From Globisporangium splendens (lineage: Eukaryota > Oomycota > Peronosporomycetes > Pythiales > Pythiaceae), in assembly GCA_006386115.1 (NCBI GenBank), contig VFIW01000058.1, positions 164,111-228,110 of the forward strand: a DNA stretch of 64,000 nucleotides, in the 5' to 3' direction. Of this stretch, positions 1 through 11,100 are shown piece after piece (positions within the stretch are counted from its first letter, which is position 1; the number at the start of each line of letters is the position of its first letter). The position numbers and the translations under genes were made by a program. The notes beneath the pieces are model-generated. The model made no database searches. It saw only the letters and a list, made by a program, of their open reading frames with translations, and was not told where the DNA came from.

Positions 1-1
1 C

Positions 2-553
2 ATGGCAACAATCACGTGTGCAGAACTTCTGGCCGCCGACAACGCGTATTGTTCGCTCCAGGACCAGCAGCGCCAGCGAGCGAAAACGTACGACGGAATT
101 GAGCGGACAATCGGCAGAACCTTCCAACAAGAAGAGGATCAGGAATCGCATGATGACGCGCATGTTCAAAGTGCAGTTGTGAAGCAAGTTGCGCCGTCAC
201 TTGACCAAGATGTATCTCGGTTGCCTGCCACGAGCTCTGAGCCCCAGATTGAGGCTGTTTCTGCTCCTATTGGCACAAGACAGCACAGCAACAGCAACCC
301 AACGTTCCTCCACGAAGTCGCAGCCCGGCGGCGGCGCTACACGTATACAGTAGAGACTATGAGGCCAGCAGAGGAGTTTAACCAGAGCACGCATGCAGGA
401 GAGCGGATGCGGCGATCGACAATCGCTGATGCCAGTGTTCTTGAGAGCTCGTCGCTTGTGAAATCACTAGGGGGGACTCCCACCGCGCCATTGTACTTTG
501 GTCTCTCGTTTATTGCGTGTGCGACGGCGGCAGGAATCCTCTCGCGTCGATAA
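2..553 (+). CDS. Hypothetical tail-anchored membrane protein (5' end possibly outside window)
   Basis: The frame is open from the first bases of the window, so the ATG at position 2 may be internal and the gene may begin upstream. The visible 183 residues are polar and low in complexity (Glu/Gln/Ser rich). They finish with one hydrophobic stretch of about 19 residues (around APLYFGLSFIACATAAGIL) followed by Ser-Arg-Arg and the stop. That layout is typical of a C-terminal (tail) anchor in the ER or outer mitochondrial membrane. I recognise no domain. The stop lies only 32 bp from the stop of the convergent KH gene. Function is unknown, and whether this is the main coding frame is moderately uncertain. 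Confidence 0.45.
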   Translation: MATITCAELLAADNAYCSLQDQQRQRAKTYDGIERTIGRTFQQEEDQESHDDAHVQSAVVKQVAPSLDQDVSRLPATSSEPQIEAVSAPIGTRQHSNSNPTFLHEVAARRRRYTYTVETMRPAEEFNQSTHAGERMRRSTIADASVLESSSLVKSLGGTPTAPLYFGLSFIACATAAGILSRR

Positions 554-584
554 CTTCGTACGAAGGAACTGATAACAACAAATT

Positions 585-3287
585 TCACACTCTTTTTCGT
601 TGGCGCTTGTTGGTGTTCTGGGCAACGCTGTTGCTGTGTCGAGAAGACTGAAGTGGGGCTTGCAATCTGTCGAGAATGTCCACTTTTGGGGGATGAGCTT
701 CTCCGCCGCGCAGGTTCCCATTGTTCCCACGTAGCCGTTCATTCGCTCTCCCGTTCTGTTTTGTACCTCGTGCCATGCTCGGGACCAGTCTCACTCGACG
801 GTTATCTGTCGAAGCATTCATTTTGTTCGTTCGTCGGTCGTTGCTTTGTATGCGCATTCGCTTCGTGGCGCCATTCGTGGGCCGTCCTGCTGTTCCTCTT
901 ACCTTTCTGGTAGGAACGCCCGACTCCTCCATGTCGTCATCGTCGTCAAAGTCAACATCTGAGTCCTCGCGCTGCCGGCGTTTGTTTTGTTTCCGTTCAC
1001 GGGGGACCGACAAGACAACAGTGTCTCCGCTACCACCACTGCGCTTCGTCGCGATCGCATCGCCCGCGATGAACTGGAGAATGAGGCGCTCGGCGCGGAA
1101 CACGCGCGACATCTCGCCCTTGATCGCACACAAACGCGTGTCGTCGTCGTGCGGGGGTAAGAAATGCGCGTGCGCGCCAGATTTCTCCGAGATCTCGCGA
1201 ATCAAGCGTCCATGCTGCTCCAAGAGGAACCCCGCGATGCGGGTCGGCAGCAGAATCTTGATCGTGATGTCCGGTACGATCTCGCTCGCCTCCACCGCCT
1301 GCTCCTGCAACTCCTTGCGCACCTTGCGGCACGCAATTGCGTGCGCCGCCTCGACCTGTTGCTTGTTGCCCTGGATGTGCAGCGTGCGGTTCACAATGCC
1401 CAAAGGCAGGTCCTCGGACGACGGGATCTGCAATCGCGCGCCGGTTTTCTCCGCGATCTGCTTGACTGTAGCGCCTTGGAGACCAATGAGCGCTCCAGCC
1501 GACGTGTACGGGATTGCAAAGTACTGCCCGCACTTGCCGTTGAAACCTGGATCCTCAGGGCGGCCGCCTGCCTTCGCTTCAATGGCTTGACGAGCAGTCT
1601 CGACCCCATCGGGTGACCCCGAGATCGTCACGGCACGCTCCGTGCTGCCACGAGCCATCTCCGCGATGGGTGTGATGTGGATCTTGGTCCTGGTGTCTCG
1701 CGCAATGGCGCTGAGGATCGCGCCGCGCTGACCAAGGATCTTGCCGACGTCCTGCAGGGGCAAAAGCCACGTGACCGAGCCAATGCGTGCATCACTCACA
1801 GTAGTAGCGGACTTCTGCTTTTGATTTGGATTCGGACGCGACACAGCCACAGCCATGCTCTTGGTGACGGAGCTCTCGGGAAGTGGGAGCACCAGCTCGT
1901 CGTCGTCGAGATCGAGCGCTATGTAGTTCGGGTCACCCTTCTTGGCGCGATGCGCACGAATCTTCTCAATCACCAAGTGCTGCGCGAGACAGATGCCCTT
2001 GGGTTTCCCGTAAACGCGAAGCACGCGGTCGTCCTTGACGGAGAATGCGTTCGCATCGCGTACCGAGAGCGTGCACTTGGTCTGCGCGTTGAGTTGGCGG
2101 ATGATGGCGCCGCGGCTTCCGATCAGACAACCCATGGCGCTCGCCGGGATGAGCATGTGGAGCATGTGACGCGCGTCGCTGTGGAGCTCTGAGTCTTCGT
2201 ACATCTCGGGAGTCAACTGCGAGAGTCTCTCGTGTGGAGAGAGATCTTCCATGTCGTCATCCTCCTCGTCGTCGTCTTCATTCAGATCAGCATCATCGTC
2301 GTCGTCATAGTCTTCGTCGTCATCACGGAGGGGACCGTCATCCTCATCTGGAATGGACGAGTTGGACGTGCTGCGATACGACGAGGAGGACGGCAGCGCG
2401 ACTTGAGGAGCAGCATGGTGTTTGTTTCGCGCGCGAGGAGGCTCGTGCTTCACAACGCGGCGGTGTTGCTCGCCGTCATCGCCATCGTATTCGTGGTGGT
2501 GCTGCTTGTAGTGTGCGTACTGGTGTCGATCGTTTTCGTGGTGGTGATGGTCATAAGACGAGTGCTCTTGATGATGGTCGTAGTGATAGTTGTGAGACTG
2601 CGGGTACGCTAGTGGATGATGACTAGACGAGCGTCGCGGCGGCAAGCCCTCACTCAGTGGCGCGCGAGAAGGGTGAGACGAGCACAGAGGACTCGAGAGA
2701 ATTGGATCCGCAGCAGGGACGTGAAGCGGCGGGTAGTACGCGTCGTCGTCGTCCCACGAGGTCGTCGAACGGGGTTTCGTATCCGCATGCGCGGATGAAC
2801 GCGTCGGGGGACGATGGTTGCTTGTAGTAGCAGCACTACGGCGAGTGTAACTCAAATGATCATACGCTGCATCGTACGCAGCTTCCTCTCGAGAAGAGCG
2901 TCGATAGCGCGGATCGTACACGTCGCACTCTTCCTCTCCTTCATACGCTCGCTGCTGGTGATAATGATGCTGATAAGGCGGATAACGGTTCACGCCATAA
3001 TGCGGTGCCTCGTGGTCGTGCGCGTGCTGGTCCCCATATCTACGTCTTGAGTGTTCTCCTTCGTCATGGCGGCTCGTCGTGTCGTGATCGTAAGGGTGGT
3101 GATGGCGATGGTGATGGGAAGACGCGTCCTCGCGGCGCTGCTGCTGTGCGCGATCGAGCACCGCGCGCACGTGCGCCTTACTGTCGACCGGGTAGTCGCC
3201 CAGCACGCTGCCGCTGTTGCTCGTGTTCATCGTCGTGGTCGTCGTCGCGTGCTCGTGGCGTGTGGCGCCTGTGTGTTCGCTTTTCAT
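585..3287 (-). CDS. Four-KH-domain RNA-binding protein (PCBP/hnRNP K-like)
   Basis: A single-exon gene of about 900 residues. The N-terminal third is His/Tyr/Arg/Ser-rich and ends in a long acidic Asp/Glu tract. Four KH domains follow at roughly residues 372-445, 505-575, 585-660 and 672-745. The first three keep the RNA-binding GxxG loop (GSRG, GQRG, GLQG). The fourth has EQHG, so it may serve as a fold or protein contact rather than bind RNA. The C-terminus is Arg/Lys/Asn-rich, like an RNA-binding or nuclear localisation tail. Tandem KH proteins bind single-stranded C- or U-rich RNA and act in splicing, stability or translation; the specific targets here cannot be read. I chose the Met at 3287 because the 36 in-frame residues upstream run into the repeat-bearing intergenic region. 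The gene is divergent from the one at 3664. Confidence 0.85.
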   Translation of the reverse strand: MKSEHTGATRHEHATTTTTMNTSNSGSVLGDYPVDSKAHVRAVLDRAQQQRREDASSHHHRHHHPYDHDTTSRHDEGEHSRRRYGDQHAHDHEAPHYGVNRYPPYQHHYHQQRAYEGEEECDVYDPRYRRSSREEAAYDAAYDHLSYTRRSAATTSNHRPPTRSSAHADTKPRSTTSWDDDDAYYPPLHVPAADPILSSPLCSSHPSRAPLSEGLPPRRSSSHHPLAYPQSHNYHYDHHQEHSSYDHHHHENDRHQYAHYKQHHHEYDGDDGEQHRRVVKHEPPRARNKHHAAPQVALPSSSSYRSTSNSSIPDEDDGPLRDDDEDYDDDDDADLNEDDDEEDDDMEDLSPHERLSQLTPEMYEDSELHSDARHMLHMLIPASAMGCLIGSRGAIIRQLNAQTKCTLSVRDANAFSVKDDRVLRVYGKPKGICLAQHLVIEKIRAHRAKKGDPNYIALDLDDDELVLPLPESSVTKSMAVAVSRPNPNQKQKSATTVSDARIGSVTWLLPLQDVGKILGQRGAILSAIARDTRTKIHITPIAEMARGSTERAVTISGSPDGVETARQAIEAKAGGRPEDPGFNGKCGQYFAIPYTSAGALIGLQGATVKQIAEKTGARLQIPSSEDLPLGIVNRTLHIQGNKQQVEAAHAIACRKVRKELQEQAVEASEIVPDITIKILLPTRIAGFLLEQHGRLIREISEKSGAHAHFLPPHDDDTRLCAIKGEMSRVFRAERLILQFIAGDAIATKRSGGSGDTVVLSVPRERKQNKRRQREDSDVDFDDDDDMEESGVPTRKVRGTAGRPTNGATKRMRIQSNDRRTNKMNASTDNRRVRLVPSMARGTKQNGRANERLRGNNGNLRGGEAHPPKVDILDRLQAPLQSSRHSNSVAQNTNKRQRKRV

Positions 3288-3348
3288 GCTCTCAGTGGTG
3301 GCCGCAATGCCGTTCAAACAATTTCGGTGCTGCTCCCCTGTATTTCTC

Positions 3349-3565
3349 CAACTGGTGGATCCACCTCTCTTGACGGACAAGATGTCCACTTGCATGTCAT
3401 TTTCTTAGGAGGCGGATCCGCTTAACATACAATCAAGCGGATCCACTTCACTCATTGTAAGCGGACGTCTACATTAGTGGATCCGCTGGTGGATGCCAAT
3501 CAAATGGAGTGGATCCGCTCACATCAATTGACGAGACGTCCGCTTTTTAGTGGATCCACCAGTTG
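3349..3565. repeat. 217-bp inverted-repeat element with six GGATCC cores
   Basis: The ends are perfect 16-bp inverted repeats: CAACTGGTGGATCCAC at 3349-3364 and its reverse complement at 3550-3565. Inside are repeats of AGCGGATCCACT/AGTGGATCCGCT at 3436-3447, 3476-3487 and 3508-3519, and a GCGGATCCGC at 3412-3421. A GCGGACGTC (3461-3469) faces its reverse complement GACGTCCGC (3536-3544). GGATCC occurs six times in about 200 bp. The layout fits a MITE-like element or a hairpin-forming repeat. No clear target-site duplication was seen. It lies between two divergent start codons (3287 and 3664), so it could affect both promoters. Confidence 0.75.
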
Positions 3566-3663
3566 AATACGGATCTGCTCCACCACTCCGAAAAGGCGTC
3601 TGCTCTCAATCGACACCTCGTGGGGAGTCGTCATTGTATAATTGCCACAGTAGACAGCTAAGC

Positions 3664-4885
3664 ATGGAGCGCCACAATCGCCACGAGCGCCTTGCATCTC
3701 GGCTGCCCACGCAGCAGGATGAGCGCGTGAACATCACTGCGATGCTGGAGGAGATCCGGCAGAGACGGGACTGTCTGTCGCGCGGCTCGGTCCTGGACAG
3801 CAGCCACCGATTGGGACCGAGGGGGATCTTCGATCCGCATGGCTCAGACGACCGCGGACTGATGCTGCAGCACACCGCCAGGGGAATGTTGTCAACCGCT
3901 ACCCTTGATGGCGCTTTATCGAGACCAAAGGCTGCGATAACGACGGTTCACGAGGATCGTTCTCCCCACTCGCCAATTCCCTCGCAGCGCATCGTGTGGG
4001 TGCGCAAGTCCATCAAGCGGTGGCAACCCAAGCAAAACACTATGGAGGACGTCGGCTCGGTCGAGTTTGCGACCGTCGCGCCGCTCGCGAGTGTGCGAAG
4101 ACTCATCGACCAGTTCTACCCGCTGTCGCACCACCTCGAGTACGAGTTTGTGCACCCAGAGCTGCACGTGCGCATCGATCCAAGCGACGAGCACAATGTG
4201 TTGCCGGCTGCGTTCCCGAATATTGTGCTCGAGGTGCTTCCCCAGCAGGCGTCGCCAAAACATGAACCTCTTTTACCTGTGACGACTGCAGTTACTGAGC
4301 ACAAATCGTTGATAGAACGACAAACTGCACCAGAGCATCATCGCCAACCCAGAGCAGACTCTCCTCCGAAGATGTCGGCAAAGTACGACACTAACTCAAG
4401 TCCCATCGCCAAAAAGCTGCCTCATGCTGTCGCCACACTGCCAGCCATATCGAGCGCGCCTGCGATCTACCGCGATCGATGGCTTCGCGACATCGTGCTC
4501 AGTGGCGTGAGGTGTGATTTGCTGTTTCGCGAGTTTCCGGACAAGAATATAGTTGGCGTGAAGGCGTACCTTCGAGGTGGTGGCGCATGGGTGGGGCGAG
4601 CGACGCCGCACAAGTGGCTAAGTGTGCAGGAAGTAAATGCCCTGACAAAGCAGGAACCTACGCAACAAGGTACGATCCTCTGTTCACGCACACGCATTGA
4701 TTGGGCGTCAGTCTTACGACCTCCCACAATTGACCTCTCTTGTGTACACTGCTACAGATCTATCCATATCTCAGTATCGTCTCCTGATAAACAAGCTCGC
4801 GCTTCAACTGCCAAGCTCCAGCAATGACGGCAGCGAACTCTGCATCGTTCTTGGCAATCAAACCAAGATGCACCGATCTCAGTAG
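3664..4885 (+). CDS. Hypothetical protein, two exons
   Basis: Exon 1 runs 3664-4669 and exon 2 runs 4758-4885. Donor CAACAAG|gtacga and acceptor gctacag|ATC give matching phase (1+2), and the product is about 377 residues. I see no known domain. Two segments look folded: one near residues 120-200 (WVRKSIKRW and onward, with many aromatic and acidic residues) and one near 275-335 with a Gly-Gly-Gly-Ala-Trp turn. The middle is Pro/Ser-rich. The Met at 3664 was chosen because the earlier in-frame codons lie inside the GGATCC repeat element. The coding stretch ends just before the giant gene, whose own 5' end is not clear. A weak alternative donor at about 4778 could join the two in phase, so this may be the 5' part of that gene. 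Confidence 0.55.
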
Positions 4886-5175
4886 CAGTAACGAAAGCTC
4901 CTGCTTCTTCCCCTGCTCTCACCCCTGCACCGGTGTCTGTTGACCCAGCTCCTGAACGGCGCCGTGGCAATCTTACTGAGACAAAAACGAACACGAAGGA
5001 AGTTGAGAAGTCACAAAAATTGCATACCGATAATGCATCGAAAGATGCCGCTCAGCAAGTCACAAAACAGATACCAGAACCTGCTGGCGATAGCAGCGAG
5101 TTTCTCGCCACCAGGGCCAATTCAACTGCAGACAGATTCGTTGATGAGATGGGCTTTTGGGTCGAGTAAGAGGGT

Positions 5176-8100
5176 GTGCCGCCATTGTCTGAGCTCGCCG
5201 ACCCGATCGAAGAACGCGGTGATGCGTCCGATAGAACCGACCCCTTCAATCCGCATTTCTCGGCACGTGTGCCTCCAATTGAGACAGAAGAAGCACTGAA
5301 GCGGACTGACCTTTTTATGCAAGACGATCCATCGGATTCAGAAACCAAAGCAGATGATCTCATGCCTCCCGCTCCATCACCAGTGCACTTGGAAGAGCGT
5401 GATGATGGCGACCCTGTCGCCGTTTTGGATACACAAAACGATTCGAGAACCGAACTTTTTCCTCCACCAACGAGTTTCGACGAGGAAACAACACTTCCAA
5501 CACCAGATCAACACGTCATCGCAATCTTAGGTCGCGATGACACTCCAGCGACACCGTCCAGTGGCGCAGATGCAGGCGCTCCAGAGGTAGCACCAATCGA
5601 GTTTATTCTCGCTGAGTTTGCTGAGGATTTTCCTGAACTCACTGGCAAACCGCAAACTGAAACGCAAGCAGCGGATGCAAGTGCCTCGATCAACGTGACT
5701 AACGCTTCTCGTGAATATATCCCCCTGGAGCCAACATCAGTGGCTCCGTTGGAGGAAGAAACGAGTGCCGTTGCTGTTGTCCGCGAGGAGAAGAGCACAA
5801 AAGATAAACAGCCCTCCACAGCACCAGTTGCAGAGCACATATCGATCCCAGAGACGAAACCAGATCTCCATGTCGAAAACAAAGCTGAAAAGATTGACGT
5901 TCGTGCTGCCACTGAAGAAAAGATTCAGGGTGAGGCGGATGCTGCAAGTACTCAGGATCCCGATGCGTCTCCATCGCCAGAGTTCAAAGAAAAACGTCGC
6001 ACCACGGATCCCGCTGAGCTTCGACTCCTTGAAAAATACATTCAAGTCGTTATGGATAAATTTCTCGACGAGTTTGAAGACGCGGAGCAGAACATTACGA
6101 GTTGCACCGACATGTTTTCAAGGGACCAGCTCCACAGGTCGTTTCTCCAGTATGGAGTCAACCACCTGGAGTTTGGCCTCAACGGAATCTTTCTGGCGAT
6201 CGAAGATGACTTGAATACTTATGCAACGTGGTCCCAAACGACTTTAGATTCTGTTCTCAAGACATATTTGATGAAGCTGCTTCCTCAGAATACCGACGAC
6301 GCATCAAACCTTTCGTGGCTGTTTCGGCTGGAATGTGCACTCAACGTGTTGACCGACATGCGATCCTGGCACGAACCTACGCGGATCCGGATTGCTTGCA
6401 TCGAAGCTCACTCAAGCAATAGCTTTCTGCCACCGCAAGCAGTAGCACCAACTCTTCTAGCTTCATCATCTACCACATCCACGGATCCAAAACTGTTGTC
6501 CTTCCGTCTGTCCGACAAAGACCGCGAACTGTTAGCCGCTGTCCACACAAACGACCAACTTGTCTCGTCATCTGCTTCTCTGGAAAGCTGGATGGCGGAC
6601 GGGTTAGAGATTCTGTATTTGTTCCTATACTCGTTCCTGAACTCGGCTCGGAATTATTCCGGCGGCTCCACATCGATCACCAAGATGATGTTCTGTCGTA
6701 CTCGCTCTGAACGTCTGCAGACTACCGTTCAAAAGGTGATCACGTTGGATCCGACGGTGTGGCGCAAGTTGGAATTCTTGTACAGCGAGATCGAAGACAC
6801 AGCAACGATGGCACGTCTGAATGAACTCATGGCATCATTTCTGGGTAGCCAGCGATCACATATGAAAGCTCTCGACTCGTGCGTGTTTTTCCAAGCGCTT
6901 GTGGCGTTTATCGCGAGAAAAGTTGACCAAATCGCACAAAGTGTGCTGCAATTCGTCACTTCACCGTCCACGCAACTGGACTCGACAGCAACGTCACGCT
7001 GTGTGGCGTCCTTCTGCAAGCAGCTCGAGAGATCGCAATTCGGTCTGTCGTCCCCGCTGGAAGGATACTTGCGCAATTTTGGTCTGAAGACCCTCGACAT
7101 GGACAAGATCAACAAAGTGCGTAGTTCTCGCAAACTCTCGCGCATGAATCTGAGCGGGAAGCATTCCCTCGCAACGCATCACCATGCTGAATTGATGGGC
7201 TCCAGCTATGCTTTGCATCTACGACCACGCTGGAACCATGCCAAGTTGAGCACCAGTGGATCCATCAGCCGATATGTTTTCCACGATGAACCGTCGATCG
7301 CGCTTGAGGCTGTGTATGTAAGAAGGAAACTCGATGTGACAGAGTTTCACAGCAAATCGTGGGATGAAATGCAGCGTTTCGCCGAAGAAGGCGTTCGTGA
7401 GGCATTCAAGCTCTTGTGCAGCGGCGCCCCATTGAAAAGTGGTGGAGCGATCTTGCTTGGGATGGGCGTCAACGCGTTCCATCTGGATTCGCTTGCCGAC
7501 CTGTCCAAGATGAATACACAATGGAACGCGATGATGCTAGAAAATGCGAATGCACGGTCACTTTCCATCGGGCACTTTGTGTCCAAGGACACAGACATTG
7601 CTGCAGTACGAATCGAATTTCGCGTGCACGTCGATGTTGAGCAAATGCTTGTTCAGGGAGCCGATGATCCGAGGACGCCGTCCCTTTCCATAGCTGATTC
7701 GCTGGATACTTTCTTTCGCACGGCTACGGAGGACGCACTGCGGTACGTTTTGGAAACCAAAGGCCTCGATTCCTTGTTTGGCTGCTTGGACGAAATCCTT
7801 GAGCGGCAATGGAGAGAGATGGCGTTTGGAGGTGAATTTCATCAGCACCTGATCACCCCTAAAGTCAGTACAAAGTACCCCCGCGACACAATTCTGAATT
7901 GCATCAACGCATGCATGGCGGTGCTCCCCAAATCGCTCACAGCCGTGACCAAGCGCAACGTGCAAATTATCACAGAGTTGGTTGTTCTTCTGTCTGGAAC
8001 TTCTGCCATGGAACTCGCCACTATCGGCACAGCGCTCTGCGTGCTCAATGAGATGTGCAGTGCACAAGAGAAGCCACGTGCTCCACCCGCTGTACGCAAA

Positions 8101-11100
8101 GCAATTGAACCATTCACGGAGCTCCAGCGGAAGTTCGCAGCGGAAGAAGGGTTGAAGTTCCTCATCAATGCCGCGGAGAAGCAGCTCATGCTTGAAGAAA
8201 TCATCCTGCTTTTGATGAAGACAGCCGAGCTTGCTGGGAACCGGGCTGCGCTTTTGGTGCATTGCCGACACTGGATGACGTACTTCATTGAAAATGGCGC
8301 CTGCACAGCAACGCGTGAAAACGTAGAGTTTGTTCCGCTTTTGCTGCAAGAAATCCACAACGCGTTTTTCTCCACCGACAGCACAAGTGAACTGAATCCA
8401 GCCTCGACGGTGTATTGTGCTTGTGGGTGCAAAGGCACAGCACTGATCAAGAGTGTCAACGGCATGATGGAAGTGTACCTCCGCCTCCTTCTGTGCGAGA
8501 AAGGTGTGGTCTGGGCGCAAGATGCCATGCAAGGTCCCCTGGATTGCCTTGTCTTCTTGTCATGGACGCTGAACGATCTGGATCCGGTCGTGCAGATGCA
8601 GCAGCGACCATTGCAGCTGGAAGTCTTCGACACGCTACGCCAGGTTCTGTCGCGGATGAAGAGTGGTGACCGGTACCTTCACTTCTTGTCTGCACTAACG
8701 CCAGCACTCTTGAAGCTTCTGACAACGACGACTCTGAATGCTACCCTTCAACGAGCTGTAGTGCGCACATTGAGCCTCGCGCTCGAGGCGTCGATTGAAA
8801 AGTCCGTGTGGAAAATCTCGCCGCACTCGTTCTTGGACTCACTCTACGCCATTCTCCAAGCCTTGTCCTCCGAGCCAAGTTTGCCGTCTTCTTACATGAA
8901 CAAGGTCATGGTGACGACACTTCTTTCGAGTACCGGCGGCATGCCATCAAAGCTCGCGAGTAATAGCGCAGACACTTTGCGAGCATTGCTGCATCAGGAT
9001 TCCATGGAAAGAGAAACGTCCGATGGTCGGTCGCTGCTTCAGTTGTTGTTGCAGTTGATGAACTTCCAAGGGAAGAGTTCCCTGCAATCCCGTTTTCAAA
9101 TTCCAATCTTGGTCGTTCTTGGCTGGCTGGTCAACAGCTTCGAGGTAGCCGAAGACTGTGTTGAGCTTGGGCTAGACTTGGCTCTTCTGGAGCTTGTCGA
9201 AGGAGATGCAACCGTTCAATCCATACTGGCGTCACGAGTTCTCTGCGTACTTCATTTTCAGTTGGTGTCCAGGCAGCGAAAATACTCCACCAACTCAAGC
9301 AAGTTCAAATGCTGCTGTGGGTAAGTAAATCTGGGTACTTGCAGCGCTTCGTCACTCATGCTTACCTTGCTTGTCTTGGATCTCCACATTCGCTTTGCCT
9401 CTTTAGCGCTTTATCCGTGACCGTGAGTATGTTGCGGAGCATCACATGGTGTTGTACGTGTTCGCACTGCGAAACATCGTGTTTGCACTGCGCTTCGACT
9501 CGGGAGCTCTGAACGCGTTGTCCATCTACAACGATCTTACGTTCTTAAAGAAGGTTTTGCTCATCTCTCGAAAGAAATCGTCCAAGTTGCTCTCGGTCAG
9601 TTGGTGTATAATGAGATCCTTTCTGTGACGTTTCTCTAGAATGCTTGGATACAGGTTCTCATTCTTCTTGTACGTATTCCCTAGGAACTCGCATCAGGCT
9701 TGCTGTGGGCACTTGCATCAGCTTTTGAAAGCACAGACGTCGTTTCGTCTCAGTTTGCAGTTGAGTTTGACGACCCGGACAAGCTTGCAGCCTTGTCAGC
9801 AGCACCAACACCAGCTGGATCACTACCGACGATACCGACGACCAGCGGCGTTATCATGCTCTCAGAAAACATTCTAGCAAAGCTCACGTCGGGTGGTGCA
9901 ATTGACTGCAACATTGGCGCGCTATCGTCATTGCTGCAAAGCAAAGCATGCGGCGAGATATTTCTCAGGCGCTACGGATATCCGTTCGTAATCAAGCTGA
10001 TCGACAGCTTTCAACGAGCTGGAATTTCAGGAACTAGGAAGGCGTCGGTCGTCTTAGCAAAGGAGCAGCAGAGCGACAGCAGGTCCAGGTCGTTTGGACC
10101 AGGACTTGTCTACGGCGAGAGCCTTCCCAGACGAGACAAAGAGTTGATCCAGCTCTGTCACCTCGCGCACTGCTGCCTTTCTGCGATGCTTCGCTTCAAA
10201 TCGAAGGCGATTGGAAATATGATTCCACGAACGAAATCGAAAGTGCTCCCTCTGTTGGATCATGAGAACGTGCTGCTTCTCCACCAAATTCTCCTGTGTC
10301 TGATTGTGCATTTGAAGGCACATCCGCAAAAGTGCACCGAGTTGATCGAGTCGTCCGTCGTTGATATCATGATAGCCTTGATGTTCGATCCAGCATACGC
10401 TCGCCTTCAGGTTACCGCGTTCACGTGTCTCCGAATGATACTCACGGACCCAAAGTGCCTCACAAAACCATATGCGCTTGGTGACAAGCTCTTCCAAGTT
10501 CGCCGCGAAGTCGTTTCGTGTTTCCTCCGCAGCTCAAGCTTCGAAATCACAGAACAAGCGTTAGTGCTCGCCGTGAATCTCATTTTCCATCTCCAAGACG
10601 AGAACTTAGTCCACGAATTTGCTGCGATTTTCACGGAGTCACTGGAGAATCAATTGCTGTTGGCGGACTTGTTTACGAGATTGTCGACACAGTTTGCCGT
10701 GAACCCCAAAACGGGGTACGTGCTTCAGCTTCTGGTGCGCCTTGTGGTTCAATTGGACCTCACCGCACTCACCGACACTGAGCAGCTTGTTGAAGCGATT
10801 TGCCTGACGCCGAAAGCGCAGACTGATACGACGTTTCTGCGTCCAACGCTCTGCTACTGCTTACTCCGGATCGCGTCCGAAGGCGACAAAGCCGAGTCGT
10901 TCGCGCGAAAGAGCCGGTTGCACACCATCATCGATCTTCTGGATGAGCGACCAACCCTCGGGGAGTTCCGAAATATCAGTGAGCTGCTGATCATCCTTGC
11001 AAGGCAGCACGAAGGCATTCGGGGATTTCTTAGCTGTTCGGAATCTGGTTGTATCGCCAAAATCGGTAAAGTCCTCGGTGCATTCTCTGAAATCTCATCC

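Noticed and set aside
721..1590. 289-codon open frame opposite the KH-domain gene
   Set aside because: It mirrors the biased codons of the KH gene and encodes a Cys/Ser/Arg-rich sequence without domains.
7558..8532. 324-codon open frame opposite the giant gene
   Set aside because: The plus-strand frame has continuous helical-repeat character here; the antisense frame is His/Cys-rich with no motif.
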